A stretch of 64,000 nt of DNA from Beverwykella pulmonaria. Its lineage: Eukaryota > Ascomycota > Dothideomycetes > Pleosporales > Melanommataceae. A program made the position numbers and the translations under genes. The notes beneath the pieces were generated by a model. The model did no database searches. It was not told where the DNA came from and saw only the letters and a list, made by a program, of their open reading frames with translations. Shown here one piece after another: positions 10,618 to 22,410 of this stretch. Within the stretch, counting starts at the first letter, position 1. Each line of letters begins with the position of its first letter. The stretch covers positions 1,267,935 to 1,331,934 of the forward strand of contig BCHH01000001.1 of assembly GCA_001599595.1 (NCBI GenBank), given 5' to 3'.

Positions 10618-11328
10618 ATACAAGGTCTCTGATTAGGCAAATTTGGCCGACATTTGCACTTTAAATGGTGGTATCTGGATACGTTTCCTGCAATGTGCAG
10701 TGTCAGTTTCACAACGCGTTCTACTTAAACTTCTGATGTATTCGTTGCGTTTCTGCTTAGGTTGTACTGCAACTTGGGATCATGGTCAGACAACCAAGAC
10801 AAATCAGAGCATAAAAGGCGATTGTTTCGTTGACCGCAAAGTAAGCCCTATACTACCAGAAAATCCCTAATGCTCTCAGTATCCAGTACGAGGTTTTAAA
10901 TGGTTTCCTAGCCATGTATGTCCCTTATATCAACGAAAAGGACATGGACACTCTTTTGATAAGCGAATAAAGAACCTCCGTCACTCAAACTTCAATCCCA
11001 AGCAATACATCGACTGTGAATATTTCTACATCTAGATTTCCTCTGAACTCAGAGACAGCATGAACCACCAATCTTGGCACAATACTTTATTTATTCTTCA
11101 GATACAACAACCTGATTTTCCACCCACGATACGGAGTCGATGAGAATGATGGTATCAGGATCAAAACACTTCCCACACTATAAAAGGATATCTAATTTGT
11201 TTCTTGCTGCTATGCCGGCTTCTGTATTAAGTGTGAGTAGTAGAATAGTAGATGGTGGGCACCTAGTGCAAGCAATTGCTGGCTTAAAGGGAGGTGGAAG
11301 GCCTCCTTTAATTTCTGCTTCTGTTTAC
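10618..11328. other. Intergenic, AT-rich
   Basis: No supported gene. ORFs at 10643-10870 and 11140-11334 are short, without recognised motifs. The end of this stretch runs into the LTR-like repeat. Confidence 0.45.
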
Positions 11329-11493
11329 TGTTAGAAAACCTGTAAAGGGATAGAAGAGGCTCAAATGATAAGCATTGTATCCTAATGAACTAACAAGAAG
11401 AAGAATGAAGACGAAGAAGACGCAGAGGCCGGCGGAGCTTATAAGATCTTGCCAAGGCCTCGTACTGAGGATCCACTACCCAGGGCCCAGCCC
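11329..11493 (-). repeat. Dispersed repeat, LTR-like fragment (copy A)
   Basis: The reverse complement of 11340-11493 aligns by eye with 25850-26025, including GGGCTGGGCCCTGG, CTCCGCCGGCCTCTGC and TTTGAGCCTCTTCTATCCC. The plus strand begins TGTTAGAAAACCTG at 11329, the TG start typical of an LTR edge. Copy B has about 20 bp more in one place. A short third copy of the end motif lies at 11661-11687. No coding part of the element is nearby, so a solo LTR or decayed fragment is likely. Confidence 0.65.
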
Positions 11494-11660
11494 ATTACTA
11501 GGCTCACGAAGAATATAAAGCAGAAGATAAATACCTGTATTACCCCTAAACTGTTTCTCTAACTTCTCTTTACTTAGATGTGTACTAGTAGTATTAGAGC
11601 AATAATTTAAATGAGAAGTAAAGTTGAGTTCATGTATTTTGAGAAAAGTTCCGGTTATAA

Positions 11661-11687
11661 TGGGATGGAAGAGGCTCAAATAATAAG
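11661..11687 (-). repeat. Short extra copy of the LTR-like end motif
   Basis: Reads TGGGATGGAAGAGGCTCAAA and onward, matching 11346-11372 in the same orientation with few differences. It lies 315 bp from that copy, which could reflect a nested or tandem LTR remnant. Confidence 0.5.
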
Positions 11688-11966
11688 TCACCTGAGCCAT
11701 ATTGCCTCCGTACGGACCCGGTATCGGAGCCAGCGACTCTGCACATATAGTGACTTGCAGAATCAGTGTCGGATTTCTTCTACACACGCCCTTTCTGCGC
11801 ACGGATTTTGGAGGGGTTCTTTGGCATGTACTTTATCTATACTAATTGTATATTCGGTAAAACTGAAGTAAAGGGGAGTTCGACATCACTGTTGATAATA
11901 CTTGAGCATTTCCTATGACAATTCCATCCTAATATGTCACTCCATTGCATCCCGCTTCCCCCCATT

Positions 11967-13427
11967 TCAAATCCGCCGTTTGTTGATTTTTGCTTGTTTC
12001 TTCTCATACATCCGAAGAAGCCAGAAGATAGTACCGGTGCACACAACAACAATTCCTAAAGAGACCGCGGCAATCCATAGGCTCAATGGCGAGTTGTTGA
12101 TTTCTTTCAGATTCATCCCGTATATACTCGTCACGAAGCTGAGTGGTACGTATATGAAGGCCAGTTGTGTAAGTCGAGATCCTCGATTAGCTTGCTCTAG
12201 GCTCGTCTGCGCATCAAGTGTAGCGATTGTGCTCATCAAGAGTTGAAAACTGTTCATGAGAAATGACGATAAGGTGTCGGCATCATCTTGAAGACGACTT
12301 AGTGCATTGTGAGGCATCCATGTTTGTCCTTTATTAAGCTGCGCCTTGAAGAGATCTTCAAACCAACCTCCAAGGCCAGAAGGAATATATTTCCTTGCTT
12401 CAATAACCCCGCTGCGCAAATAGTCAAGATCCTGACGACAATCATGGAGCTGATCATTAATCTCAACTGTTGGCTGGCGAAGCTCATAGAAGCTGATGTT
12501 CTTGATTTTCTCCTCCATGAAGCGTAAATTGGTTGCCCAAGTAGATGCCAGAAGCATGTACATGAAGCGGGGAGGATCTTTAGGTGAATTGAGTTTCGTA
12601 ATGTCTGGCCGAAACATGACATTCCAATGCCAGCCATGATGAAAAAAACTAGTCAAGCATTGGAAAAGCGAACCAGAAGGATCAGAATACAAGCTCGGCA
12701 ACAAAAGTCCACCTCGATTTGTAGAAGCGGGGAGACGGAGATGTGACCGAGATCGCGAACGTGTAAGTTCGCATGTTAATGATACATTGAGAGGCGCATC
12801 AACGAGGAACATATCTCACGGGTTGTTAGTGGGCAAAAAAATGATTTAAGAATTTTTGCACTCACAGAGATTTTTTTCTTTTATAAAACAATACGATACG
12901 CGGGTATTCGAATATATCGGCTGGCGCTCCGACATTTCGCAGCAATGTCTTGGGATAAAATTTGGCCTGGATTGTAGTGACTCTAGGCTCACGCCTCTTT
13001 TGGTTTTCCAACCAGGGTACTGGAATATGCCAGAGATATGGACACGAGGGGTACTGCCATTCAAACTATCGGTTGTGCTTTGCGTTAAATTGTTCCACAA
13101 TTGGTCTTTTGGTGGATTTTTGGCATGGTCAACGAAGAACTCTGGTGCGATATTCCAGGCTTCTCCCAGCTCTATAATCCAGCGCAGTCCAATGTTTTCA
13201 ATAACAACCACGTGTCGTTCGTCTGGCTTTTGATCGATATGGGCGATCAGTTCTCTTGGTGAATTAGGATTGAATGGCGTGTCGCTCATGTGTCTTGGTA
13301 CTGAGCAAACCCGAGTATGCGCATGTGGAGGCGCATAGCGTCCGTTCAGAGCATAATGTAGCCAGTCTAGCTTCTCTTTCCGAGCAAGCCCTGCAACCTG
13401 TTGGTTGTAGGTTTCCATCTTGTTCAT
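11967..13427 (-). CDS. CorA-like Mg2+ transporter family protein
   Basis: Two exons, 12866-13427 and 11967-12814, joined over a 51 nt intron (donor GTGAGT at 12865, branch CACTAAC, acceptor GTGAG), give 469 residues. Start ATG 13425-13427. The long N-terminal cytosolic domain is followed by two C-terminal membrane helices (about residues 403-419 and 432-455). The first helix ends in YGMNLKE with the GMN signature (about 420-422) that forms the selectivity loop in CorA/Mrs2/Alr1. The loop after GMN is short (KEINNSPLS) and has one acidic residue. Fungal members of this divergent group are common and usually uncharacterised; cation transport is inferred from the motif only. The stretch before the start is poorly conserved, so the N-terminus could extend further. 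Confidence 0.8.
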
Positions 13428-15697
13428 TTGTTTGCATCAGAATCGAACCGATCGTGTGGATGAAGTTGTTGTAGGCTTGTTTTTGCTGGTGCTTTCTGTT
13501 TGATCTTTGAACGTGTGCGAGTATAGCAGGCGGGATTTTGTTATTGCCGCGCTCAATCAGGCTGAACTCGCTATTGTCCAGTTTCAAAAGACTGATTATT
13601 ATGATGATTAGACCGTGGGAGCTGAAAGAAGATTTCCTATACTCATAACAATATGATGGTGATACAGTTCTCACGGTGGAGAAATGTGGTAAAGGATGAA
13701 CAGGGCAGAGGACCTCGATTAGTGTTGTGATGGCGATGGAAAACGGATGCAGCTGAGTCCACGAGGTGGTTCCTCAGCTCCTGCCTAGTTGATTTCGTCT
13801 TCTTACCCAGTTGTCTCAACTCATCTGTGCTAAAAACAGTGCTAGCATTAAATATTAGTTATAGGTAAATATGTTATTATAATAATGTAAACGACCTCCT
13901 TCGGAGTGCCGTGCGCGTCCGAAGGAGGACGATCACGTGATGGCAATAGCAGTTGCCAAAAATATCTTTTGTAACGTACATTGAGCAACTTCGAAATAAA
14001 TTGAGGTTGCGATTCCACAGATTGTTGATGGTACACCTAGCACCTCTCATGACGAGAGGTCCGGTAAAAAAGAGAGCTATCGTACTAATTACTGAAGAGG
14101 CTGCCGCCACGAGCACGGCTACTGTTGCAGTGACGAGCATGATGAAGAGGCACGGGAAGAAGTGATAACATGTCGCCGTAGGTTTTTCGGGCTTTATTGG
14201 CTTGGTGTATGAATAGCCTTTTAAGGGAGATAAGATAGTAAGCCAGTCGTTGGCAGAGAGAATTTTGGAAATGCTTTGGACAACACATCTTGGCTTGGCG
14301 TTGCCTTGCCTGAATAAGGAAACGCGAATGTGGCAGGCTTATTTGTTGTTGATAGGCGACTCGAAAGAGACTTTATATTTGAGAGCTGTGTCGGCCGCGT
14401 TTAAGATAGCAGAGATAAATTCGTTGACGAAGGAAGCCTACTGCTCTGCCAGACTTGCTGCGAGTTGAGCCGGAGTCTGAACCCTCGTGATCCCCGTGGT
14501 AAGCTCATAGGTCGGAGGATCTGCCCAAGTCGAATTGCAGAGCATATTTTGGGATTTATCACTGCGTAAACCCGGTCTAGACGAAGGTTGCACTTCGTTC
14601 TTTTGCCCAGCATTGATAGATATGAAGCTATTTAAGGAGTTTTAGTGTGGCGGCCATGGCCAATTGGTGTTAAACTTTGACGTCTGCAGAAAACACTGCA
14701 GAGATTGACACAAGCCGACGTGGCGGGTGAACGTGAGGAAGCTCTGCGGTGAAAGTGAAAGTTAACATTAATTCTCGTTAGCACGTGACGCGAAGCTCCA
14801 TCCTCTCGACGTAACTACACCTACACTAGCAAGTTCACCTTAACACCACCGTCATCGCTGCGGTAAGCCCTCGCTCTCGCCCACTTCAACACAGCCACCA
14901 GAGCTCGTCACTATCCCCAAAAACGTCATTGATGCACCCTTCGCCGGACTCAGCGCCTCAAAAGTGCAATACTCATATACTACCTCACTACCTCCTATCC
15001 CCACTCTGGGCTTAGCAGAAATAGCTCCCTAGAAATTCTGCATCGGTAACAAGATTCAAGCGCGCTAGACCGCTGAAGTAGGATGTGACGCACAGACTCT
15101 ACACCCCTACTGTCCGCTCCCCCTCGCCCTGACAGTGTTATGTTTACACTGCACGACCGAATACTTCGAGGGCATAAAACTGTACCGCAGATAAAACAAC
15201 AAACTGCGTTTTTCCCGACCAGAACTCAACTATAAGCGAATACTTATGCCCACAAACCGAATCGCACCGCCCGCTTTCCCATCCGAAGGGCTTCTCAAGC
15301 CAATCATCAAGCACTGCACTACAGACGGCGCGAAATAGCTCCCCATTAATCGCCCAGGCCCCTTCCTCTTCATCCGTCGACAATTATCGCATCCGATCGT
15401 GCTCTCGGTGTTGAGCGCCCCAACGAGGCCCTTCTCTTCGTTATCTTATGTTGCTTTGGGCATTTGGTCAAAACCTACATTGGGTGGCGGCATCATAAAC
15501 ACATTCTTCAATTTCCTTTGCAGTGTTTATGGCGCAAAGCCGGTGTCTAAATCAAATGAAACTTTCGCATACTCTGTTTCACTCCTATAAGTTTGCAAAG
15601 CCATGACTGATCAAAGACCCAATGTCTACACTCTCCCCTCTAAGAAACAGAGGCAGGTGTGAGGCTCTTCAGACCGGGCATTTTATGTGGCTTCACA
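13428..15697. other. Long gene-poor stretch
   Basis: No recognised gene. A reading frame at 13877-14140 (minus, ATG at 14138-14140) begins with a hydrophobic, signal-like segment but has no other support. An inverted repeat lies at 13892-13931. The rest is short chance ORFs. Confidence 0.45.
13892..13931. repeat. 14 bp inverted repeat with 12 nt loop, next to a CACGTG palindrome
   Basis: CGACCTCCTTCGGA at 13892-13905 pairs with TCCGAAGGAGGACG at 13918-13931; 13 of 14 positions are complementary. Immediately after lies ATCACGTGAT (13932-13941), a 10 bp palindrome containing an E-box core. It could be a stem-loop or paired binding sites. Confidence 0.7.
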
Positions 15698-17137
15698 TTA
15701 CATGGAAGCCTCATCATCAACTATTTGCCAATTCCCCGCCCCAGTCCCCCGCGAATGAAGCCACACACTGCTCAGGGTGAACTCGACATCGCCAGCGCGC
15801 CACACCAAACAGCAAGGACGACCACGCGTACGGTGATGTAACCACATTCCAATACTCATCGCTTGCTGTATAACGGCGTCTTTACCCCACTCTGCGTCTA
15901 TATAGTCCCCTTCGAGGCGCACGCTTTTCAGCAAGGGCCATCTAGTCTGTTCGGTGTCTGATATATTCTTGATGAAGTCCGCGAAATCAGGTGGTAGCGA
16001 TTCAGCTGGTGATGGTGAAAAAGCATCCTGAAACTGAACCGTGACGCGCTTCAACGAGGGTGGCAAATCATGAAAACCGTTCAGGTGACGAGCTTCGATC
16101 TTGAGGGAAACTAGACGTGTGAAATCTTTGAGCATGGAGAATTTGAGATTCGCATCCGCTGGTATCCCGTATCGGCCTTGGAAACTGATTTGAAGATCCT
16201 CTAGAGAGTCTTTGCAGGCTTCGAGGGCCAAGGAGAAAGTGCTAGGTGTTAGGAGTGGCAGCTGGTCGAATTCATCACTCCTTACGTCGCCATGTCTTCG
16301 CAAGCATTTTATTAAATTGAGAATATCGTTGTCCATTTCGCTGTATTTAAGTGACTTGAGATCCCTGCAAGCTTGGAGTAGCATTCGTAACGAACGCTGA
16401 TCTAACAAGCATCCAAGAAGGTTTAGTTGCGAAATGCTGAGGCTACCCGGTTTAAGTTTTTCAGATTCTTCGAAGTCCCAAGGCCTAAGACAGTCGAGGA
16501 TGGCGCCGGAATAAATGTTGATTTTGCTCAATCCAGGATGACCGAAGAAGGGAGCAAAATCGGCTATGCGGACAAAGTCTTCACCGCCGTCTCCTGGGCT
16601 GATGTACAGTGCGCGTAAATGAGGCAGTAGCACGGCTTCGCCAGTCGTTGAAGGATGATGGGAAATGGAGATGAGTTTGCCAAGATGTGACAGATCTAGT
16701 GCCGATAGGGATGTGGCGGCATGAAGATGTAAACTCGTGACATTGGACAGTACAGCTAACATAGGTAGCGCGAGTCTTGGAAGTTCCACTGTCCACTTGT
16801 ACTTCTCGTCTACTTCGGTTAAGAAATTCGAAGTCGAATTGATAAGAAGCAGACTCTTAACGTTTTTGGCCAGAGATGGACGGCGATTGAGCGTCTGAGT
16901 GAGATGCCAGAATTTACTGTCTTCGATTTGGTAGACCGCGTGCATCGACCTGAATATCATAGGTTGGACGATATCCCTCAGTAAGCAGCAGGTACGGCAC
17001 AAGTGCAAGAGATCGAAGGGGACATGTCTGGGTTTTACCATGTCGAGCCACGGACGGAACAAAAAGTTGCTTTGTGGTCGGAGATGAGTCGCAATTTCTG
17101 TGAGAATTTCGACTGGAAGATCAAGTAATGAAACCAT
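15698..17137 (-). CDS. F-box protein with leucine-rich region
   Basis: Single-exon gene of 479 codons, start ATG 17135-17137. The N-terminus (LLDLPVEILTEIATHLRP) is a typical F-box, which docks Skp1 in SCF ubiquitin ligases. A leucine-rich region follows, with irregular repeats such as LLHLCRTCCLL, LHLHAATSLSALDLSHLGKL and LKSLKYSEMD, typical of fungal F-box/LRR-like proteins of unknown substrate. No transmembrane segment. The gene stands alone between gene-poor stretches. Substrate specificity cannot be predicted. Confidence 0.8.
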   Translation of the reverse strand: MVSLLDLPVEILTEIATHLRPQSNFLFRPWLDMVKPRHVPFDLLHLCRTCCLLRDIVQPMIFRSMHAVYQIEDSKFWHLTQTLNRRPSLAKNVKSLLLINSTSNFLTEVDEKYKWTVELPRLALPMLAVLSNVTSLHLHAATSLSALDLSHLGKLISISHHPSTTGEAVLLPHLRALYISPGDGGEDFVRIADFAPFFGHPGLSKINIYSGAILDCLRPWDFEESEKLKPGSLSISQLNLLGCLLDQRSLRMLLQACRDLKSLKYSEMDNDILNLIKCLRRHGDVRSDEFDQLPLLTPSTFSLALEACKDSLEDLQISFQGRYGIPADANLKFSMLKDFTRLVSLKIEARHLNGFHDLPPSLKRVTVQFQDAFSPSPAESLPPDFADFIKNISDTEQTRWPLLKSVRLEGDYIDAEWGKDAVIQQAMSIGMWLHHRTRGRPCCLVWRAGDVEFTLSSVWLHSRGTGAGNWQIVDDEASM

Positions 17138-19084
17138 ATTGTGAAGCGAGAGTCGGATGCTGTGACTGGGTTGAACAATGGTGGAAGAGGAACGTAGTGC
17201 GTTTGTCGATGAGGCTTATGTACTCTGACAGGGGGCCCGGGTTCCTTGGTGACTAGCACGGCGCTAGTTGGGAATGTAACCACTGGCCGGCCCGCGCCAG
17301 GCAGCAGGTCAACCGACCATAGGCTGCGCCTTGGCATACCATGGGAACCTTCCGAAAAGGGTAAGGCATTAGCAAAACTTCAATTCCGATGGTCAGATCT
17401 AAAACTCCCATGGTTAGATTTGCGCTCCCATGCAACACGCGGGCGCGCACAGGTACGAGACTTGTGTGTAACCCTAGAGGCTGATGTGAGCATTCAGCAC
17501 CGCTGAGAAATTGTAAAAGATTGGCGAGTGAAACGACGGTGCTAAGCCGTACATCGTTGCTTAACAATTACTGGGGTATGGAGTTATCACATACAGAGAG
17601 ACAGTTAATTACACTCTCAAAGCCGGAAAAGTGCAGGAAAGTCCAATGCAGTCCATAATAAGTTGACGCCAAAAGCCGATCGGCCAGCGAGCCCCTTCAC
17701 GCCTGCACATATTTCTACGGTGAGACGAATAGCACTAGTTATTCACATCATTTAATAGAGCAGAAAACTCAATGATGGATTAAGAGGAGCATTGAGTGCA
17801 GGCAAAGTTTGTAGGTACTCAGATATAAAGACTCGTGATCAATATTCACTTCCTCAATCTCTCAAAGCCGTCCTTCCTATCCTTCTCGGCACATCATACC
17901 ATACTTAGTCCTCACAAAGTCATCCATACCTGCCTCGTTCCAGTACCATCAGAACCTCTGGCGCTGAAAAGGCTACCCCTTCCCTTCTAGTGAAAGCCGT
18001 TATCTCTGAAAGCAAGTTGTTAATCTCACCCCCCTCAAATTCCTCTTCTACTGATGATATCAGCCATCATAATCTGCTCAATATACATTCTGGCCGACAC
18101 ATCAAGCTCGTCTTATAGAATATAGCTCATCACCTTAACGTCTCTATGAAGTAGCCCCCTTGCTGCCCCTGCTTGTCAATAGGATAGCGCCCAGCGTGGT
18201 TTCGTAGTCGGATTCTTTCGCATTGAGCACTCTCTGGTCGTACCAGCACAGCAGAAGATTTCTCTTATCCCCACAGATCGAATCAAGGTGAGGACAGACA
18301 TTTGGCGCAACAGCTCCACCTATTATGCCTTCGGTACCTCATTAAAGACGGCACTCATCGTCCAAAATCTATGATAAATTTTTCGCAGCTTCATATTGAC
18401 CGACTGCGCACTATGGGCGCGTGTCTCGCCGTCATCATCACTAACAGCAATGAGTGGATCTGAATGCAAAGGGTTAGTTCATCACAAGCAGCTTCCACGC
18501 GATTCTGGACTACCTCTGCCCCGTAGAGATGTCGTAGACTTTCGTACAGCAGCCCCGATTTTCTTACAACACAGTAACTCTGTTTGAACGACCTCATGCG
18601 TGTAAGTGCGATCTTATTCATAACTCATTTGGCCAGGATATCACGAAAACAGACCACGTTCACGCCCTGCCAACCTTTCAATAGCGACAAGCCCGTTCTT
18701 CACTGAAGTAGGCTTCTTCTATTCGACGCTACAGTTCGATGCGCTCAGCGATGTATAATCGGTAAAAGGTCGCGGGAAGAAAATACTAGATATCTCTTCT
18801 GCTTTTTTTTGATACCGCAGCGAGCTATGTCATGCGCTATCGTAGTGCAGAAACTGACTATGTAATGATACTACCGGACCCAGACAGGTTCCACCTTTTC
18901 CCTCTGGACCAGTAAAGTACAACAATAAACGATAGAAAATTTGTCATTGTATGCCTTTTCGTAATAGATCGAGCTGTGTTACTACACGTATGCTGACTTT
19001 CCGTCGTAAAAGCCTTGTTGAATATGTTCCCGCGCATCAACAGTGGACGATGCAGGGAATTGCTTCTTCTTGCGCCATATTTTC
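17138..19084. other. Gene-poor stretch
   Basis: About 1.9 kb without a supported gene. It includes the F-box promoter near 17140-17300. The remaining ORFs are below 105 codons and show no motif that I recognise. No clear tandem or inverted repeat. Confidence 0.45.
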
Positions 19085-19770
19085 CTATTACCACCTTTCA
19101 CCTTCCAGCCAAATGTTTGCCATCATACTAAACAGCACCCTGTCATCGCTTGTCTTTGCCTCCGCCCAGAAGTTGTAATTGCCTGTCTTGACCATGAAGC
19201 CCGGAATTCTCACATCCGCAAGCAGGTCATTGTTCCCAATCTTCAAAGGGCCCCCATATTGTGGAATCGAATCATAGCCAATAGTTCGGACCACGAGAGG
19301 AGGAAAATCGCGGATATCAGAGACATAGGACCATAGTGTCATTTCGTCATCGTTCTTGGCATCGAGGTTTTCGATGGTCAGATTTAATGTCGCTGTTCGC
19401 AGACTCAGGGTATCGATTTCGCGGAGAATGTAGCCTTTCATGAAGAGGAAGACCATCTGGTCGCTAGACTGGAGTGTCAGCGGAGTTTTCATTGAATTTG
19501 GTAGAAGATGAGTGTACGTTGTAGGCGGGTTCGGTGATATAGTGAGATCCTGCACGGTGAAGAATTGGTCTTTCGCAGGAACATTCGTGAATCACGCCGG
19601 ATTCTGACCCGGAACTTTCTCTTTCATGATCTGTCATCCTGCAAGAGTGGCTGCTCAAAGTCGGCAGGTATGAAGCGTGACATTACATGGGATGTCAAAG
19701 AGGCAAAAGCGAGAGCGAAACATGCTGGCTTCATTTTTGTGGCCGACGAATTGTACGGAGTTGCAAAGTT
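19085..19770 (-). pseudogene. Damaged ML-domain (NPC2 / PG-PI transfer-like) secreted protein
   Basis: The frame 19088-19555 continues upstream to about 19625 apart from one TGA at 19592-19594. The combined frame reads VPGQNPA, stop, FTNVPAKDQFFTVQDL, then SPNPPTT and, at the end, IPGFMVKTGNYNFWAEA and DDRVLFSM. That pattern (VPG-N-P, V-x-L-x-SPNPP, P-G-x-Y) resembles ML lipid-binding domains, which transfer lipids in vacuolar or extracellular space. A separate upstream ATG (near 19733) starts a signal-peptide-like stretch (MKPACFALAFASLTS), but I find no splice that joins it without keeping the TGA. GCG-TGA could derive from GCG-CGA by one C-to-T change. The family call is tentative; the damage is what the sequence shows. 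Confidence 0.4.
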
Positions 19771-21717
19771 GCGGAAGATGGTGTTCTTAGCTTGGAGCTA
19801 TGCCGTTGCCTGACGAGGTGTTGATGGGCCGAGGGCTGTAGCCTCAAATCGTAGAAGCTTTCCCCGCCGCCAGGCAGCAACATTAATTCATGTTGGATAA
19901 AGTACAGTAAGCTAAAAAGGCAACATCAAAAGTCTCTCTTTCGAGGAGATAATATCTCTGCAACGCGTATATAATTTTATGTGGAAATTAGCATTTATAT
20001 AGAGAGATTGGAGTGCAGTTTGTATTAACTTTGTTGTGATGACTCGTATGCTTGCCAAGTTTTCGAATTAAGTTCCGCCTACGGTCACTGTGCACAGCCC
20101 TTTTTAGAATCTTAGAGTGCACTTCTCAGTTCGGATACAAAATTGGAGAAGAGATAGTGCTGATTGGAGTGACTGTATCGTGAGATGACGAGATAAGTCG
20201 AGCGAAGACCCTAATATCCCTAAGAATGTTAAAGAGCCCAAGTTGGAGTCTAAGCATGAGGTAGAAAAGCACGCCATCTAGCTTAAGGCTTAAAGAGCAT
20301 CAAAAAGAATTAAGGGCTAATAGCATCGCAGAAGAGTTAGTCAATGAGGTAAGGAGGTGGGAAATCGGTGATAAGTAGCCACCAGAGCGGAGAAGAATAA
20401 CTACATACGGCAGGTGAGAGAGATATTTGTAAAATAGAGCAGGCTTGAGTGCGCGGTGTATCGGTAGTTAAGTGGGGGTGTGTGAGAATACACCTGATGT
20501 GATCAGAGAGGCATGTTGTGCTTACTTGTAAGCAGTATCGGTAGCGGCTCTGCTAATCGCACCCCACCAACACAAAACCCACCCAAACCAGTCCTCACAT
20601 TACTAGATAGAGAGGCTGCATAGGACGATAAGATAAGCTAATGTGACTCCGCCCAGTTCTAGGATGCCTTTGGACCCGCATAGCCCTTTTGCAATAATCT
20701 CAACATCGATTGACATGACAGTGCGCTTGAAAAGCGGCCACCGCAGACCTGCTAATTCTATGAATACATAATTAGTAGTTGAAAGGATTCGCTTCTAGAA
20801 AACAGTGTATAGGAGTCTGCCTAGTTTCCACTTCCAGTCATAAGATGCCATGTACGGCCAACCCTTATACACAGCCGATTGGGTTGATCACTGTTGATTG
20901 GCACTGAATAAATTCTCCGTGCACCTTGTTTAGCCACTTAATTTGACAAACATGACTCTTGCCCTCCCTTAAGTGCTTTCACTCTTGTAATTTATGCAGA
21001 TCCTATAGATCGTGCAGGTACGCTTCATCCTGTAGTCTCACAGGTAATCCAGCATATTCTCTTTTCGCTATCACTCTACCCTTTCCGTTCACCTACCCAC
21101 TTTTAATACAGGGGTATATCGACTGCTAAGCTAACAATTTCTGAATGCACACATAACGTAGGAAACAATTTCGCATCTTAGGAAAGAATCAAGCAAGATC
21201 TTGCGCTAGCCCCATTTACCAAAATCTTAGTCGCCCCATTCACCTTCCTAATTTCGAAAGTTTGAATTTCTCAATAATCATAGCCTGCAGCATTTCAATA
21301 ATCACAAGTCGTCGCCAAATTCCCGTATTCTACAGAAGGATCAAGACTTTCCGGATCTGTGTGCATTTGTATAGTTTCAATGGGCCAGTTATGTAAGTGG
21401 GGGCGGAGCATGTGAGCAGAATAGATAGAAAATGAGTATAACATTACGGAAAGAGTAATGGGGATTCTAAAGTGCCTAGCAAAGTAAATTATTCAATGGC
21501 TTGGCTGATACAGTCAGATTCCATTACAGGAGCAAGCTTACATCCGGCCACGACCGCCAACACGAGGTACATACCAACATAGGGAAGCTTCAATACAGAC
21601 TCTAGAGTCCAAGTAATTATAAAGATTGGCATACCTTCCTCCTAATATGAATCTCACAGCAGCAACAACAACAATTTTTAATATCTCTATCCTATAAGTT
21701 GAACATAGAGCTTCAAA
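19771..21717. other. Gene-poor stretch, possible old transposon
   Basis: No intact gene. Bases 20160-20560 are rich in TAA/TAG in all frames within otherwise coding-like purine-rich sequence, as expected for a RIP-mutated element, but no domain could be read. Bases 21050-21710 form the promoter side of the small secreted-protein gene. Confidence 0.35.
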
Positions 21718-22410
21718 ATGCTTTCAGCCAGGCAACTTTCCATCCTCATTATCGGGCTTGCGACATTACATGCAACTTCTGCTGTCCCAGCTCCCGAACC
21801 CCGCGCAGTACCTGAGGTGATTCCCGGTAAGGGACTTCCATCCCTCGAGTCCCTCGGCTTGACCTCGGAGTATCTCTACTCTCTGCCGAAGCCTGAGCTT
21901 GGTATATCCCCCAAAAATCTCAACTGAGCAGAACTATTAACCTAATATTGCGTGGATGATGGCGAAATGCAAATCATGACCGATGCAGTCTGCGGTCCAG
22001 ACAACCAATACACGAACGTCAACGACGCAATTGCATGCTACCACTACCTCAATAATCTGGGAACTACTCCATGTACCGTTCCTGATAGCCAGCGTTCAAT
22101 TATTATGTGTACGGCGGGAATTGCCAGGATCGAAGGGTTCGGAATTGGCCAGAGCAGTTGGTGGTACGTCTAATCACCACCTTAAAAGAAACGTTTGAAA
22201 AAAGAAGAGATTGGCTGACGGTTTGAGTGATATAGTCAGCATGTTGCTGTGGGTGTGCTATGGTCTATTGATCATTGCACGCGCCCGCAACAGGATGTTG
22301 CCGGTGAGTATTTGTGAATGAATGACTAGAGAGGACATTGCTGATAAATGAACCCAGGGATGGCCCCAGCGTACGGCAATGGAAATCTCGTCGTTGCCGT
22401 CGAGCGTTGA
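21718..22410 (+). CDS. Small cysteine-containing secreted protein (possibly damaged)
   Basis: Exon 1 starts at ATG 21718 with a signal peptide (MLSARQLSILIIGLATLHATSAVPAPEPR) and a short linker. Later exons are clear: about 21946-22163, 22236-22303 and 22358-22410, with GTACGT...TATAG and GTGAGT...CCCAG introns. They encode DDGEMQIMTDAVCGPDNQ, four or more further cysteines, GVLWSIDHCTRPQQDVAG and a GNGNLVV end, stop 22408-22410. The problem is the first junction: exon 2 is closed upstream by TAA at 21943-21945, and no AG acceptor lies between this stop and the conserved DDGEM start. Either the acceptor has been lost, or splicing uses a non-canonical site. Small secreted proteins like this are common effector-like candidates in fungi; function unknown. 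Confidence 0.55.

Noticed and set aside
13877..14140. Small secreted protein on the minus strand
   Set aside because: Only a hydrophobic start; the rest has no support and overlaps the inverted repeat.
22310..22330. GAATGAATGACTAG as another MITE copy
   Set aside because: Only a chance match of about 14 bases inside an intron; no inverted partner or flanking TA symmetry.
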